A stretch of 64,000 nt of DNA from JAQUBU01 sp036677685. Lineage in GTDB: Bacteria; Bacillota; Syntrophomonadia; Syntrophomonadales; Syntrophomonadaceae. The stretch covers positions 124,001 through 188,000 of the forward strand of contig JAVBWA010000008.1 of the NCBI GenBank assembly GCA_036677685.1, given 5' to 3'. Of this stretch, positions 16,925 to 25,551 are shown piece by piece. The notes below the pieces were generated by a model that was not told where the DNA came from, did not search any database, and saw only the letters and a program-made list of their open reading frames with translations. The stretch's first letter is position 1, and every line of letters starts with the position of its first letter. The translations under genes were made by a program, and so were the position numbers.

Positions 16925-17551
16925 CTAGTTTTGATCACGCAGGAGTTGATACTGGAACAGATCTTTTAAAATATCTCCTATTCCCTGGTAAAACGGCGTC
17001 TTAGCATGCCGGGCCAGTCTATCGGCAAAGCTAAGGCCGAAGTTGATCAGGTGTTTGTTCATAGTTTCGTTCTGGAGCCGTAAAGCCATTTCCTCATTAT
17101 CTGCATTTCCGGTTTTTACCGCTTCAATTTCCTGATAAATCAGATAGGACATAAATTCCAGCTCCAGGGCGATGTGATCCGGAGGTAGTTTAAACTCGGT
17201 TCCAAGTTTGATTCCTGCTTCATCGTATAATCGGGCTATTTGAAATGTTGAATCCTGAAATAGTTTGCCTTCTTTATAAACGGATTCAAACAGAGGTACC
17301 AGCCGGGGTTTGGACACAAAACACATCTTAGTGTATTCCTTTTGCAAATCCAGCAAAAGCTCATCGTTGGAATCAAAAGAGTTGACATATGCTTCGATCC
17401 GATTGGCCGTTTCATCAGGCAAATCTTGAATAAATTCGGAGCAAAGCAGACTCTCCACCAGTTCCCGGTCGGGATAATCTACGGCTTTTGACAACCAGGA
17501 AAAAACCGCAATGTCTGTATGCAAATTTTCCAGCCGTTCTGTAATCTCCAT
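16925..17551 (-). CDS. TorD/DmsD-type molybdoenzyme chaperone
   Basis: A 208-aa all-helical soluble protein of the TorD/NarJ-like family. Markers are LFESVYKEGKLFQDSTFQIA (the Y/F-x-S-V-y block), PPDHIALELEFMSYLIYQE and the C-terminal RLARHAKTPFYQGIGDILKD. These chaperones bind the Tat signal of the catalytic subunit and hold it for cofactor insertion. The neighbouring molybdopterin subunit has such a Tat signal, so this is its dedicated chaperone. Confidence 0.9.
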   Translation of the reverse strand: MEITERLENLHTDIAVFSWLSKAVDYPDRELVESLLCSEFIQDLPDETANRIEAYVNSFDSNDELLLDLQKEYTKMCFVSKPRLVPLFESVYKEGKLFQDSTFQIARLYDEAGIKLGTEFKLPPDHIALELEFMSYLIYQEIEAVKTGNADNEEMALRLQNETMNKHLINFGLSFADRLARHAKTPFYQGIGDILKDLFQYQLLRDQN

Positions 17552-17569
17552 CTCTCCTACCTCCCGGTT

Positions 17570-18289
17570 CTAACCCTCTTTTTCTTTTTCTTTTTCGATA
17601 GCGTTTCTTCTAGCACCGTACTTTTTCAAACCGGCATAGGTAGCCGCAGCAACAGCTGCCAATCCCACAGCCGTACCGCCAATAGCTACCGGACTGTACT
17701 CTCCGCTATTGGTCTTGTCCACCTGGGGGTAACCTGCAGCCGCAGGTTCAGCTTTGCTTAGAATCATCAAGCTGGTGCCGCCGTTCTCTTCCAGCCCGTA
17801 AATATGCAGATCATGGTCTTTGGCCATCTGCTTGGCTTTTGCGATCAGCTGTTCACGTTCTCCGAATTCCAGGGCACCGGTGGGACATACTTCCACACAT
17901 GCCGGTTGAACCTTGTCATCCTGGGTGAAGTTCCTATGCGCACACATAGTACACTTAACTATTTTGTTATTTTGCTGATCAAGCCGGGGAACATGGAAAG
18001 GGCACCTCTGTACACATGTACCGCAGCGAATGCAAACATTGGTATCCCATAAAACCGGCCCGTACTCAGTTTTGCTCAAAGCCTTCTTCGGGCAGTTGGC
18101 AATACAGGTAGGTTCCAAACAATGCATGCAGCGGAGATGGTACATACCATCGTCATTTATGCTCACTATGGTTCTGGTATTGCCGTTGGCAGCCACATCG
18201 TGGAGCCTGTTCTCCTGAACGCATTTATAAAAACAAGTATTGCAACCCGTACAGAACCGGGTATCGAGCAGAATTGCGTATTGCTTCAT
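17570..18289 (-). CDS. four-cluster ferredoxin electron-transfer subunit
   Basis: A 239-aa PsrB/DmsB/FdnH-type subunit with four cysteine groups for [4Fe-4S] clusters: CTGCNTCFYKC, CMHCLEPTCIANCP, CIRCGTCVQRCP, and CTMCAHRN followed by PACVEVCP. A C-terminal hydrophobic helix (VAIGGTAVGLAAVAAATYAG, about residues 200-222) and a basic tail suggest membrane anchoring. It passes electrons between the catalytic subunit and the cytochromes. It lies 12 bp downstream of the catalytic gene. Confidence 0.92.
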   Translation of the reverse strand: MKQYAILLDTRFCTGCNTCFYKCVQENRLHDVAANGNTRTIVSINDDGMYHLRCMHCLEPTCIANCPKKALSKTEYGPVLWDTNVCIRCGTCVQRCPFHVPRLDQQNNKIVKCTMCAHRNFTQDDKVQPACVEVCPTGALEFGEREQLIAKAKQMAKDHDLHIYGLEENGGTSLMILSKAEPAAAGYPQVDKTNSGEYSPVAIGGTAVGLAAVAAATYAGLKKYGARRNAIEKEKEKEG

Positions 18290-18301
18290 CTATCCCACCT
18301 C

Positions 18302-20887
18302 CTATGCTTTTTTGATTCGCACATAGACGTCCTCAACCCAGCCCATTCCGGTAGGGTCGTGTTGTTTGCCCAACTGCGGATTTTTCTGGGGGATAAGGTC
18401 GCCGTCCCGGTATCCCCACACTCCATGTTTGAGCCATTTCGAGCGGTGGCCGATACCGTGGAAAAGGAGCACGCAATCATCCCGGCTTATACGCTTGGAT
18501 ATATATACTTTGGACTTAACCGGTCTGGGAAGTTCAGGCATATATTTGGGGTTGGTTTCCAGAATCACCGCATCACCGTTGTTTAGACCCAGTTTCTTGC
18601 CGGCCGCCGGGCTGATCCATACACAATCGGTATGGTTCTTCTCGGAAAGCATATTCAGAACCGGGTTGTCGATAAAATTGGGGTCGGCGTGCATATGCCA
18701 GCCGGCTCTGGTCACCAGCAGAGAAAACTCGTATTCTCCTTCGGCAGATGTCCAACGTGGTGTAAATTCTGGCAATCCGTCAAATCCGACTTCGATAAAT
18801 TCGTCGATATACATCCTTATACGCCCATCCGGCCTGCCGTAACCGATTTCTTTTATGGTTCTGTAGTTCTCATAGGGCTTCCTGTCAATCCAAAAAGCAT
18901 TTTTATTTTCCATAAAGTCCTTATCGTCGGCGGCGGCTCCCACGGCTTGTACAGCGATATCTTTTGACGTATCCTTAATAGCCTTGGTCGGATCGCTGCT
19001 GCCGTCGGTAGTCCAGTATTCGGGAGCCAGGGATAATCCAATTTTAGTAGCGATTGCACCCCATCCGATACAATCGCCTGGAGGTTTCTGAACCGCATCG
19101 CCTCCGACCAGGCAGGGCCACTTGGGATAGTATTGCCTGATATCCAGCTTACTCCCTTCATACTGGTGGGGAGCGGGCAGAATATAGTCGCACCAGTAGG
19201 CACTATCGTCGGGATATAAATTCCAGTCGACAACCAGATCCATCTTTTCCAGGGCGGCCTCGGTCATTTGCGGTTGAATCAAAGCATGCAGGCCGCGATG
19301 CGGACCTTTGAATACTACTACTTTGACCCGGTCGCTATGATAAAGTCCATAACCGAGCATACCGTAATGACCCGGAGCACTATAATCCCTATTTCTATAA
19401 ATGTTGTTTGTAACGGGAAACTCTGTCCTGAAATCAATCGACTCTTTAGGCTGCTCCGGATATGGTTTGGGAATAGGTGCGATTTCTTCCAACCAGGGTA
19501 TTTTTACTCCATGCAAAAATAGAACGCCGCCGTCATGGTCAAATGATCCGGTTAATGCATGTAAAATGTTAATTGTTTGCATTAACCGCCAGCTGTTGGC
19601 ATAGTTGGGCCCAGCCGCATCCCGTTTCAGATTGGGTACACATACGGTTGGAGCCGCTTTGGCAAATTCCCGGGCTATACGGTCGATATCCTCGGCGGGT
19701 ACTTCACTGATTTGCTCGGCCCATTCGGGTGTACACTTGGCAACATTCTCTTGCAATAGTTGCAGTACCGGTTTGGCAGTTACTTTTTTTCCACCCAGTT
19801 CAAACGTATAGGGTCCGCCGTCCAAAGCCATGTTGTTGCAATTATTAACCGGAGCAGGTTTATTATCGGCCTTGTTCCAGGCCAGCCAGGTCCCCTTTTC
19901 ATCGGCTACATGCAGCTTGGTCTCAACATCGACAAGCGCACCGGCATCGGTATAATCCTTCAAAAAATCAGCCTGATAGAGTTTTCCATCCACTATCGTC
20001 TTTACCATGGCCAGCGCAACCGCCAGATCGGTGCCGGGCTTTATGGCATAGTACTCATCGGCCATGCCGTCGGTTAGGGGGGTTTTTACCGGGTTAAAAA
20101 ACACGATCTTGGTGCCCTTTCTTTTTCCCTCGACGATATGATTTAATATTCCGGCTTTAGCTGTTTTGCTGAAAGAATCAAACCCGAACCACAACATATA
20201 TTTGGTTTCGTTGTAATCAAATCCCCAGAGAGAATGGGTTACCGTATAGGTGCTGGAATAATACTTATTGGGGGGATTGGTTACCATCAAAGAATTCAGA
20301 TAATAGTGAGTGCCGAAGCATTCCGTACGCTGATCGCTTCTGGTCACTCCCAGCGATCGGCATAAGCGATTGCTGTATGGATCTCCGGGAGAAGCAAACA
20401 CCATTTCTTCAGGCTTGTACTGTTTCAGTTTCTCGATAATTTCATTTAACGCATCATTTGACTTCACTGTTATCCAACCCGGATCAACATCCAGACCTCG
20501 TTTCGGATTGGTTCTTTTCAAAGTAACCAACAGGCGATCGGGGTTGTACATACCGTCAACAAATCCCAAGGCCTTGATGCAAAACTTGCCGCGTGAAACA
20601 GGGTCATCAGGCCGTCCTTCCAGAGTAAGAGCTCTTTCCAACCCGGTTATTTGATCAACTCCCACTACCACATCATATTGACAATCGCATTCACAGGCTC
20701 GGGCACAAACCTGGGGAATCTTTTTCTTTACCAGGTAAGCAGCTTTTTCCTGGGGATGTTCACCGAAGGCGTAGACTACATTAAAATTCCTTAATGGCGA
20801 GTCCAGCACCATAAGAGCACTGGTAATTCCTGTCCATTTCAAGAATGTCCGTCTGGAAATTCCTTTGGTAAAATTCATAGACTTCAC
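18302..20887 (-). CDS. Tat-exported molybdopterin oxidoreductase catalytic subunit, substrate unknown
   Basis: An 861-aa DMSO-reductase-superfamily protein. The Tat motif SRRTFLKWTG is at residues 11-20. An Fe-S site uses C61, C65, C69 and C103 (Cx3Cx3C-x33-C), with an extra C67. Molybdopterin-domain signatures include LVVDWNLYPDDSAYWCDYIL and a C-terminal beta-barrel (NNGDAVILET). The expected metal-ligand loop after FGTHYYLNSL (191-200) has no Cys, no Sec codon and none of the CH/UH motif of formate dehydrogenases. Polysulfide, thiosulfate and arsenate reductase-like roles or a new substrate remain possible. It is the first gene of a probable sigma-54 operon with all its electron-transfer partners. 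Confidence 0.88.
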   Translation of the reverse strand: MKSMNFTKGISRRTFLKWTGITSALMVLDSPLRNFNVVYAFGEHPQEKAAYLVKKKIPQVCARACECDCQYDVVVGVDQITGLERALTLEGRPDDPVSRGKFCIKALGFVDGMYNPDRLLVTLKRTNPKRGLDVDPGWITVKSNDALNEIIEKLKQYKPEEMVFASPGDPYSNRLCRSLGVTRSDQRTECFGTHYYLNSLMVTNPPNKYYSSTYTVTHSLWGFDYNETKYMLWFGFDSFSKTAKAGILNHIVEGKRKGTKIVFFNPVKTPLTDGMADEYYAIKPGTDLAVALAMVKTIVDGKLYQADFLKDYTDAGALVDVETKLHVADEKGTWLAWNKADNKPAPVNNCNNMALDGGPYTFELGGKKVTAKPVLQLLQENVAKCTPEWAEQISEVPAEDIDRIAREFAKAAPTVCVPNLKRDAAGPNYANSWRLMQTINILHALTGSFDHDGGVLFLHGVKIPWLEEIAPIPKPYPEQPKESIDFRTEFPVTNNIYRNRDYSAPGHYGMLGYGLYHSDRVKVVVFKGPHRGLHALIQPQMTEAALEKMDLVVDWNLYPDDSAYWCDYILPAPHQYEGSKLDIRQYYPKWPCLVGGDAVQKPPGDCIGWGAIATKIGLSLAPEYWTTDGSSDPTKAIKDTSKDIAVQAVGAAADDKDFMENKNAFWIDRKPYENYRTIKEIGYGRPDGRIRMYIDEFIEVGFDGLPEFTPRWTSAEGEYEFSLLVTRAGWHMHADPNFIDNPVLNMLSEKNHTDCVWISPAAGKKLGLNNGDAVILETNPKYMPELPRPVKSKVYISKRISRDDCVLLFHGIGHRSKWLKHGVWGYRDGDLIPQKNPQLGKQHDPTGMGWVEDVYVRIKKA

Positions 20888-21021
20888 TCCTTATGTCACG
20901 GTTGCTATAGAATCATTTACTAAAAATTAACCGGCATTAGTATGCAATTAAAAGCAATTCCGCCTCCTTTCTCTATTCAACGAATGGTTTGCTGCGATCC
21001 GGATGCCCTTTACTATTTATA

Positions 21022-21037
21022 AGCAACATATGTGCCA
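21022..21037 (-). promoter_or_regulatory. sigma-54 (-24/-12) promoter
   Basis: The minus strand reads TGGCACATATGTTGCT, matching the consensus TGGCAC-N5-TTGCW exactly at the -24 GG and -12 GC elements. It lies about 135 bp upstream of the molybdopterin subunit and faces it. Together with the sigma-54 activator at 10805-12781 it defines the probable control of the respiratory operon. Confidence 0.82.
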
Positions 21038-21119
21038 ACTTGGATCAGTTTTATGAAAATTAAACAAAAAGGCCTAAGAATAGGGGTTTTAATATAGTGC
21101 GGCAAGGGGGTATTTTTTG

Positions 21120-21142
21120 TTGCACAGGTCTCTCAAGTGCAA
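21120..21142. promoter_or_regulatory. candidate upstream activating sequence
   Basis: TTGCAC, eleven bases, GTGCAA is an inverted repeat about 85-105 bp upstream of the sigma-54 promoter, the usual distance for enhancer sites. It may bind the Fis-type domain of the activator. Only one clear copy is seen. Confidence 0.4.
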
Positions 21143-21250
21143 ACCTCGGTTTACATGATGTCATAAAATTGTTACATTTTGTCCTTAACATTCTGGTATG
21201 ATGCCGCTTAGCCAAAGAGCATTTATCTGTTGTCATGGTGTATAGCTTTT

Positions 21251-21438
21251 ATAACGAGGCGAAAAGATGTCACCCGCTTCTTTAAGGGATGGGGTCCCTA
21301 TTAACAAAACAGGCGGCGGGGGCCAATCCCCGCCTCGTTGCAGCGGTGTGTTGCCCCCTACGGGGACTACTTATATTAGTTCCCTGGGGATGATTAAACT
21401 GTGTTGAAACTGCTCCCCAGTTTCTTCTGGTGCTTAAA
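21251..21438 (+). repeat. dispersed repeat family 1, copy A (interrupted)
   Basis: The left part TAACGAGGCGAAAAGATG, then CCTATTAACAAAACA, and the right part GCCTCGTTGCAGCGGTGTGTTG with TGAAACTGCTCCCCAGTTTC and TGCTTAAA, match the copies at 28463-28540, 29824-29958 and 30778-30918. About 50 bp with no counterpart in copy C interrupts the right part (roughly 21357-21405). Confidence 0.7.
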
Positions 21439-21596
21439 TCAAGCTGTGATAGAAAAATGTAATTTTGGTAAAGAGTTCAGTTTAGCTGTTTTCTACTGAG
21501 AGTGGTATCTGGTTTCCAAAGGCTGGTGTTAGGGAATAGATTAGAGGTAGGTTGGGGATAAAACGGATAGTTTTGTGCAAAGTGTAAAAGATGCTA

Positions 21597-21832
21597 TACA
21601 TGCATCATGGCCCATTTAGTATCCATCACTACTTTTATTTCATTAATTATCAGATAATTCGTAAGTGGTTTCCAGTAGTGCACTGTAGGTTCCATTCCTA
21701 CTATAACATCATTAAATCATTTGCTCTTGCAAACCGCTTGAATGCTTGATGTGTTTCTTTGGCAATATCTACTCTAATAACTAAGGTGCTTGGTGTTATT
21801 GCTTCCAACTTCTCAATACCACGGTTTTTCAT
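21597..21832 (-). pseudogene. IS110-family transposase remnant
   Basis: Read on the minus strand from ATG 21830-21832: MKNRGIEKLEAITPSTLVIR, then VDIAKETH (the DEDD start of IS110 transposases), then after a frame break VIVGMEPTVHYWKPLTNYL and a stop. The central part is deleted and the rest of the transposase is gone, so it cannot be active. It lies in the gene-poor stretch beside the sigF operon. Confidence 0.65.
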
Positions 21833-21836
21833 AGCC

Positions 21837-21902
21837 TAAAACCCCCTGATATGATTTTTGTGCGTTTTGCTTGGTACACTCAAATCATATCAGGGGGTTT
21901 TA
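21837..21902. terminator. 21-bp perfect hairpin, likely terminator of the sigF operon
   Basis: TAAAACCCCCTGATATGATTT (arms 21837-21857 and 21882-21902) pairs over 21 bp with a 24-nt loop, and T/A runs flank both arms. It lies 44 bp after the sigF stop and immediately before the IS110 remnant, so it could be a terminator or a leftover element end. Confidence 0.6.
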
Positions 21903-21945
21903 GTTTTTAAAGTCTATTTCATGGATTACAGGAATGCTTGTTACG

Positions 21946-22677
21946 CTATTCCAACATATCTTTGAGTTTGTTAATCGCACTCCTTTCAATTCGCGATACT
22001 TGAACCTGGGAAACTCCCAAATCAAGGGCGATATTGGTTTGGGTTTCATCTTTAAAAAACCTTCTCATAATCACCTCCCTTTCCCGATTGTCCAATTTAG
22101 CCAGAGCTTCCCTTAGTGCTAGTTTTTCCAGCATAACCACATTGCCTTCATCATTGACCAGTCTTTCAATAAGCGATAAATGCTCTTTTTCTCCACCAGG
22201 CATTACATCATCAATATAAGCCGGAAGCTGGCAGGCCTCCATGGCTAAAACGATATCCTCCCGGTCAATCTCCAATAGACTAGCAATTTCATTTACACCG
22301 GGCTCACGGCCCAGATCTCCCCGAAGCTTATCTTGTGCCCAGCGTATTCGTGAATATTTTTCCTTGATCCCCCGTTGTACTTTTACCATTCCATCATCAC
22401 GCAAAAACTTTTTTATTTCCCCGATTATCATGGGAACTGCATAAGTTGAAAAGCGGACATTATAGGCAAAATCAAATCTTTCAATGGCTTTTAAAAGGCC
22501 AATGGCTCCAACTTGAAAAAGATCGTCATAATCATAAACGGTATTCTTAAATCTTTCCAAGACCATATGGATTAAGCCGATATTTAACTCATAAATACGT
22601 GATTTTGCTTCACTATCACCCTCCCGGGCTTTGAGCAGCAGGCTTTCATTATCTTGATACATATCTGAAGAGGACAT
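21946..22677 (-). CDS. sigF: forespore sigma factor SigF
   Basis: A 243-aa sigma-70-family sporulation factor: region 2 with YDDLFQVGAIGLLKAIERFD and FSTYAVPMIIGEIKKFLRDD, region 3 and region 4 HTH (IALDLGVSQVQVSRIERSAI). Third gene of the classical spoIIAA-spoIIAB-sigF operon. It is held inactive by SpoIIAB until engulfment begins and then directs early forespore transcription. GAGGGGGGTATAATT precedes the ATG. Confidence 0.96.
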   Translation of the reverse strand: MSSSDMYQDNESLLLKAREGDSEAKSRIYELNIGLIHMVLERFKNTVYDYDDLFQVGAIGLLKAIERFDFAYNVRFSTYAVPMIIGEIKKFLRDDGMVKVQRGIKEKYSRIRWAQDKLRGDLGREPGVNEIASLLEIDREDIVLAMEACQLPAYIDDVMPGGEKEHLSLIERLVNDEGNVVMLEKLALREALAKLDNREREVIMRRFFKDETQTNIALDLGVSQVQVSRIERSAINKLKDMLE

Positions 22678-22690
22678 AATTATACCCCCC

Positions 22691-23137
22691 TCAAGCGTAT
22701 GCTTCCTGATCCCGGGCCATAAAACTTCGTTTCATTTGCACGCTTGTCCCCTCACCCGGCTTGCTTATAACCTCCAATTCATCCGTAAATGATTTCATGA
22801 AAGTAAAACCCATACCCATCCGGGAACCATCACTGGAATATGCCGGTTCCATAGCTTTTTCAATGTCCTCTATCCCTTCGCCGTAATCCTTGATTATCAT
22901 TTCCAGGGTCCGGTCATCCCGAATAGAAACCATAATTTCGATCTTTTGATTGGCTTGATTGTTATAGCCATGGATAATGCTGTTGGATACCGCCTCCGAG
23001 ACTACCAGCTTAATTTCCTCGATTTCTTCCAGAGTGCAGTCAAGCTGGCTGGCGAAGGCAGCTACACAGGATCTGGCAAACGCCACATTTTCCGCTACGC
23101 TTGAGAATTCGAAACGCACATAGTTTCTTATATTCAT
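22691..23137 (-). CDS. spoIIAB: anti-sigma F factor SpoIIAB
   Basis: A 148-aa GHKL kinase with N box EAVSNSIIHGYNN, DYGEGIEDIEKA and GMGFTFMKSFTDEL forming the ATP lid. It binds SigF and phosphorylates SpoIIAA on serine. It sits between spoIIAA and sigF as in other endospore formers. Length and motifs are normal. Confidence 0.96.
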   Translation of the reverse strand: MNIRNYVRFEFSSVAENVAFARSCVAAFASQLDCTLEEIEEIKLVVSEAVSNSIIHGYNNQANQKIEIMVSIRDDRTLEMIIKDYGEGIEDIEKAMEPAYSSDGSRMGMGFTFMKSFTDELEVISKPGEGTSVQMKRSFMARDQEAYA

Positions 23138-23171
23138 AATTACCCAGCCCGGAGCTGGTACTCACCTCCCC

Positions 23172-23504
23172 TTAAATATTGATTATATCCTGTTCACTCC
23201 GGTAGATGGGAACCAGTTTGTTGATTCCCGAGAAAAACAAGATCTTTTCTACTGCAGGCCGTGCACCGACTATGTACATCCTGCCATTGAGCGCACTTAT
23301 TTTTTTATAGCGGCCAATAATTACACCCAGTCCGGAGCTGTCAATAAACGTAACCTTGTCCAGGTTTAAGATCAGGTTCTTGATCTGGTTTTCTACTAGC
23401 TTTTTGTCTATTTCCTCCCTTATCCTTTCGGCGATCAGCATGTCCAATTCACCTTTAACTTTAACTACCAGTGTATTCCTCACCAGTTTATAATCCAGAC
23501 TCAC
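23172..23504 (-). CDS. spoIIAA: anti-anti-sigma factor SpoIIAA
   Basis: A 110-aa STAS-domain protein with the phosphorylatable serine in the loop VTFIDSSGLGVIIGRYK (Ser57 of this start). The GTG start at 23504 is chosen because GGGAGGAGAT stands six bases upstream and the product then begins MSLDYKLVRNTLVVKVKGEL, aligning with known SpoIIAA proteins. Dephosphorylated SpoIIAA releases SigF from SpoIIAB. Confidence 0.95.
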   Translation of the reverse strand: MSLDYKLVRNTLVVKVKGELDMLIAERIREEIDKKLVENQIKNLILNLDKVTFIDSSGLGVIIGRYKKISALNGRMYIVGARPAVEKILFFSGINKLVPIYRSEQDIINI

Positions 23505-23581
23505 GTAATTATCTCCTCCCTGCACTTCCGGATATAATCTAATTCAACAGGGAGGAGTAAATACCTTCCACAAAATTCCAT

Positions 23582-24727
23582 TTATAATAGATAGGTTTCG
23601 CCAAAGATCTTCAAAATTTCCTTCCACAATCCGCCTCGCGAAATATCGTGACAGGCCACCAGATTGACCTGTTTGACCAGATCTCCATCCTTGTATATCT
23701 GTACTTCACCCAGCTTTTGCCCTTTTACCACCGGAGCATTGACATAAGCCAGTATTTCTTTTTTATTACTTATTTTCTTTTCTTCACCTTTTATCGAAAT
23801 AACCCCTACATCATCTTCGGCGATTACCGGCACAGCATCCACAACTCCTTTTCCGACCTTAACCGATCCGCAATTGCTGCCTTTGCTAAAAAAGGATTTG
23901 AATGAATAACGGGCAAATCCATAATTGAGTAACTGCATCGAATCCCTGAAATGTCCTTGCTTTTCCGGTGTTGCCATAACTACTGATATGAGCCGCAAGC
24001 CATCTCTTTTGGCGGAAGCGGTCAGGCAGTATTTGGCCTCCTCGGTCCATCCGGTTTTAAAGCCATCCGCCCCCTGGTACCACCACAATAATTTGTTGGT
24101 ATTATACAGTTTAAATTCTCCCTGGCGGAGGTTGTATTCCTTTATAGAAACGTATTCCAGAATTTTGGGATATGCCAAGGCATTACGGGCAATTACCGCC
24201 ATATCATAAGCAGTGGTCAGGTGGCCGGCGGCGGAAAGACCATAAGAATTGACAAAATGGGTATCTTTCAAGCCCATTAGTTTGGCTTCCTGGTTCATTC
24301 GGGCTACGAAATTCTGATGAGTCCCTTCCAAGTGTTCTGCCACCGCTACACAGGCATCGTTTGCCGAACCTACCGCTATGGCAATCAACATATCCTCAAA
24401 GCTCATCTTTTCGCCAGGTTCCAGGTATACTTGGGAGCCCCCCATTTTCCAGGCATTTTCGCTGGTGACTACTTGATCTTTAAGCTGCACTTTCCCAGCC
24501 TGCAAATCCTTGACCGCCAGAATCAATGTCATTAGTTTGGTCATACTGGCCGGGGCCAGTTTCTTGTGTTCGTTTTTGGCCAGCAGAACTTTTCCCGAAT
24601 CGGCATCCATCAATACATACGCGTCAGCCTTGGCATCCACCATATCTGCTCCTGCATAAGCGGGAACCAGCAGAGCAGCCGCCAGGGCTAAAAACAGCAC
24701 CCAGGTAATACTCTTCTTGCCCATCAT
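23582..24727 (-). CDS. dacF: D-alanyl-D-alanine carboxypeptidase DacF
   Basis: A 381-aa penicillin-binding protein of the S11 family with a signal peptide (LFLALAAALLVPAYAGA) and active-site motifs SMTK, SAN and KTG (APASMTKLMT, VGSANDAC, GFKTGW), followed by the C-terminal beta domain. It trims peptidoglycan stem peptides outside the membrane. Its place just upstream of spoIIAA is the same as dacF in Bacillus subtilis, supporting a sporulation role. Confidence 0.92.
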   Translation of the reverse strand: MMGKKSITWVLFLALAAALLVPAYAGADMVDAKADAYVLMDADSGKVLLAKNEHKKLAPASMTKLMTLILAVKDLQAGKVQLKDQVVTSENAWKMGGSQVYLEPGEKMSFEDMLIAIAVGSANDACVAVAEHLEGTHQNFVARMNQEAKLMGLKDTHFVNSYGLSAAGHLTTAYDMAVIARNALAYPKILEYVSIKEYNLRQGEFKLYNTNKLLWWYQGADGFKTGWTEEAKYCLTASAKRDGLRLISVVMATPEKQGHFRDSMQLLNYGFARYSFKSFFSKGSNCGSVKVGKGVVDAVPVIAEDDVGVISIKGEEKKISNKKEILAYVNAPVVKGQKLGEVQIYKDGDLVKQVNLVACHDISRGGLWKEILKIFGETYLL

Positions 24728-24823
24728 AATTCTATGTACCTCCCCCTAAAATCAAATCGTTTTTAGATTATATTTTCCAATACAGGCTATTATGCCAGCA
24801 CATTGGGACAAAAATAAAAAGAT

Positions 24824-24864
24824 AGCAGGCTAAATCATCTTAAATAAGTTTGATTTAGCCTGCT
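24824..24864 (-). terminator. terminator downstream of the copper-amine-oxidase-like protein gene
   Basis: AGCAGGCTAAATCA (24824-24837) pairs with TGATTTAGCCTGCT (24851-24864) over 14 bp. On the minus strand the stem is followed by ATCTTTTTATTTTTG, a good U-tract. Confidence 0.8.
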
Positions 24865-24902
24865 GATACATATTATTTATTAATTTATCCTGATATTAGG
24901 TA

Positions 24903-25331
24903 TTAAAAAATAATAACCAAACGAGTCCCATAATCCCAGTACATATCAAAACCCAGGCCTTTGCTAAAGAAATCGGCAGGAACCATCAGGCGATTGCCTG
25001 CAAGTTCAGCCCGTCCATTGAGTTCCTGTTCCTGACCTTTGACCATGACGGTCTTGGCACCTACATCCATGCGGATTTCCCGATCACTATGCTTTACTAT
25101 TGCCGCATTGCTGCTGGCATCCCATTGTACATTTATACCCAGTGCATCTGCTACAATTTTCAATGGCAGGTAACTGCGCTCTCCCAAGGTATCGATATAA
25201 GGTTTTTGATCGGGAAAGCTCAAAACTTGTTTCTTCAATTCAACCCGCAGATCATAGCGCGGATCTGCAGCCGCTGGAGCAGCAGATAACAAAATCATCA
25301 ACATGGTTATTATTGCGGTAATTCTTTTCAA
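24903..25331 (-). CDS. secreted protein with copper amine oxidase N-terminal-like domain
   Basis: A 142-aa protein with a signal peptide (MKRITAIITMLMILLSAAPA) and two related segments typical of the copper amine oxidase N-terminal domain (RSYLPLKIVADALGINVQWD, RLMVPADFFSKGLGFDMYWD). In Firmicutes this domain is a cell-surface module of unknown role, not an oxidase. It is monocistronic, with its own terminator. Confidence 0.85.
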   Translation of the reverse strand: MKRITAIITMLMILLSAAPAAADPRYDLRVELKKQVLSFPDQKPYIDTLGERSYLPLKIVADALGINVQWDASSNAAIVKHSDREIRMDVGAKTVMVKGQEQELNGRAELAGNRLMVPADFFSKGLGFDMYWDYGTRLVIIF

Positions 25332-25551
25332 CTTTTGCCACCCCCTTTATTATTAATTTTCGACTTTAAACACTTAGTTAAATTTAAAACCGTAAAACGG
25401 GGATGCCGATTTTACCTAGCTAGGGCTATTCGTATGTATTTTTTTTTAACTTTTTTATCCATACAAACTATGGTAATATATTAGCATAGTTTGACATAAA
25501 ATTCCCACAATTAGTTTTTAGTACTCAAGAACTTTTGGGGAGGGGTAGAAA

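Noticed and set aside
18122..18586. 154-aa ORF opposite the ferredoxin subunit and the molybdopterin gene
   Set aside because: Antisense shadow with no start signal and no recognisable domain.
18302..20887. Formate dehydrogenase (FdnG/FdhA) label for the molybdopterin subunit
   Set aside because: The diagnostic Cys/Sec-His active-site motif is absent and there is no in-frame TGA. The electron-transfer partners alone do not prove formate as substrate.
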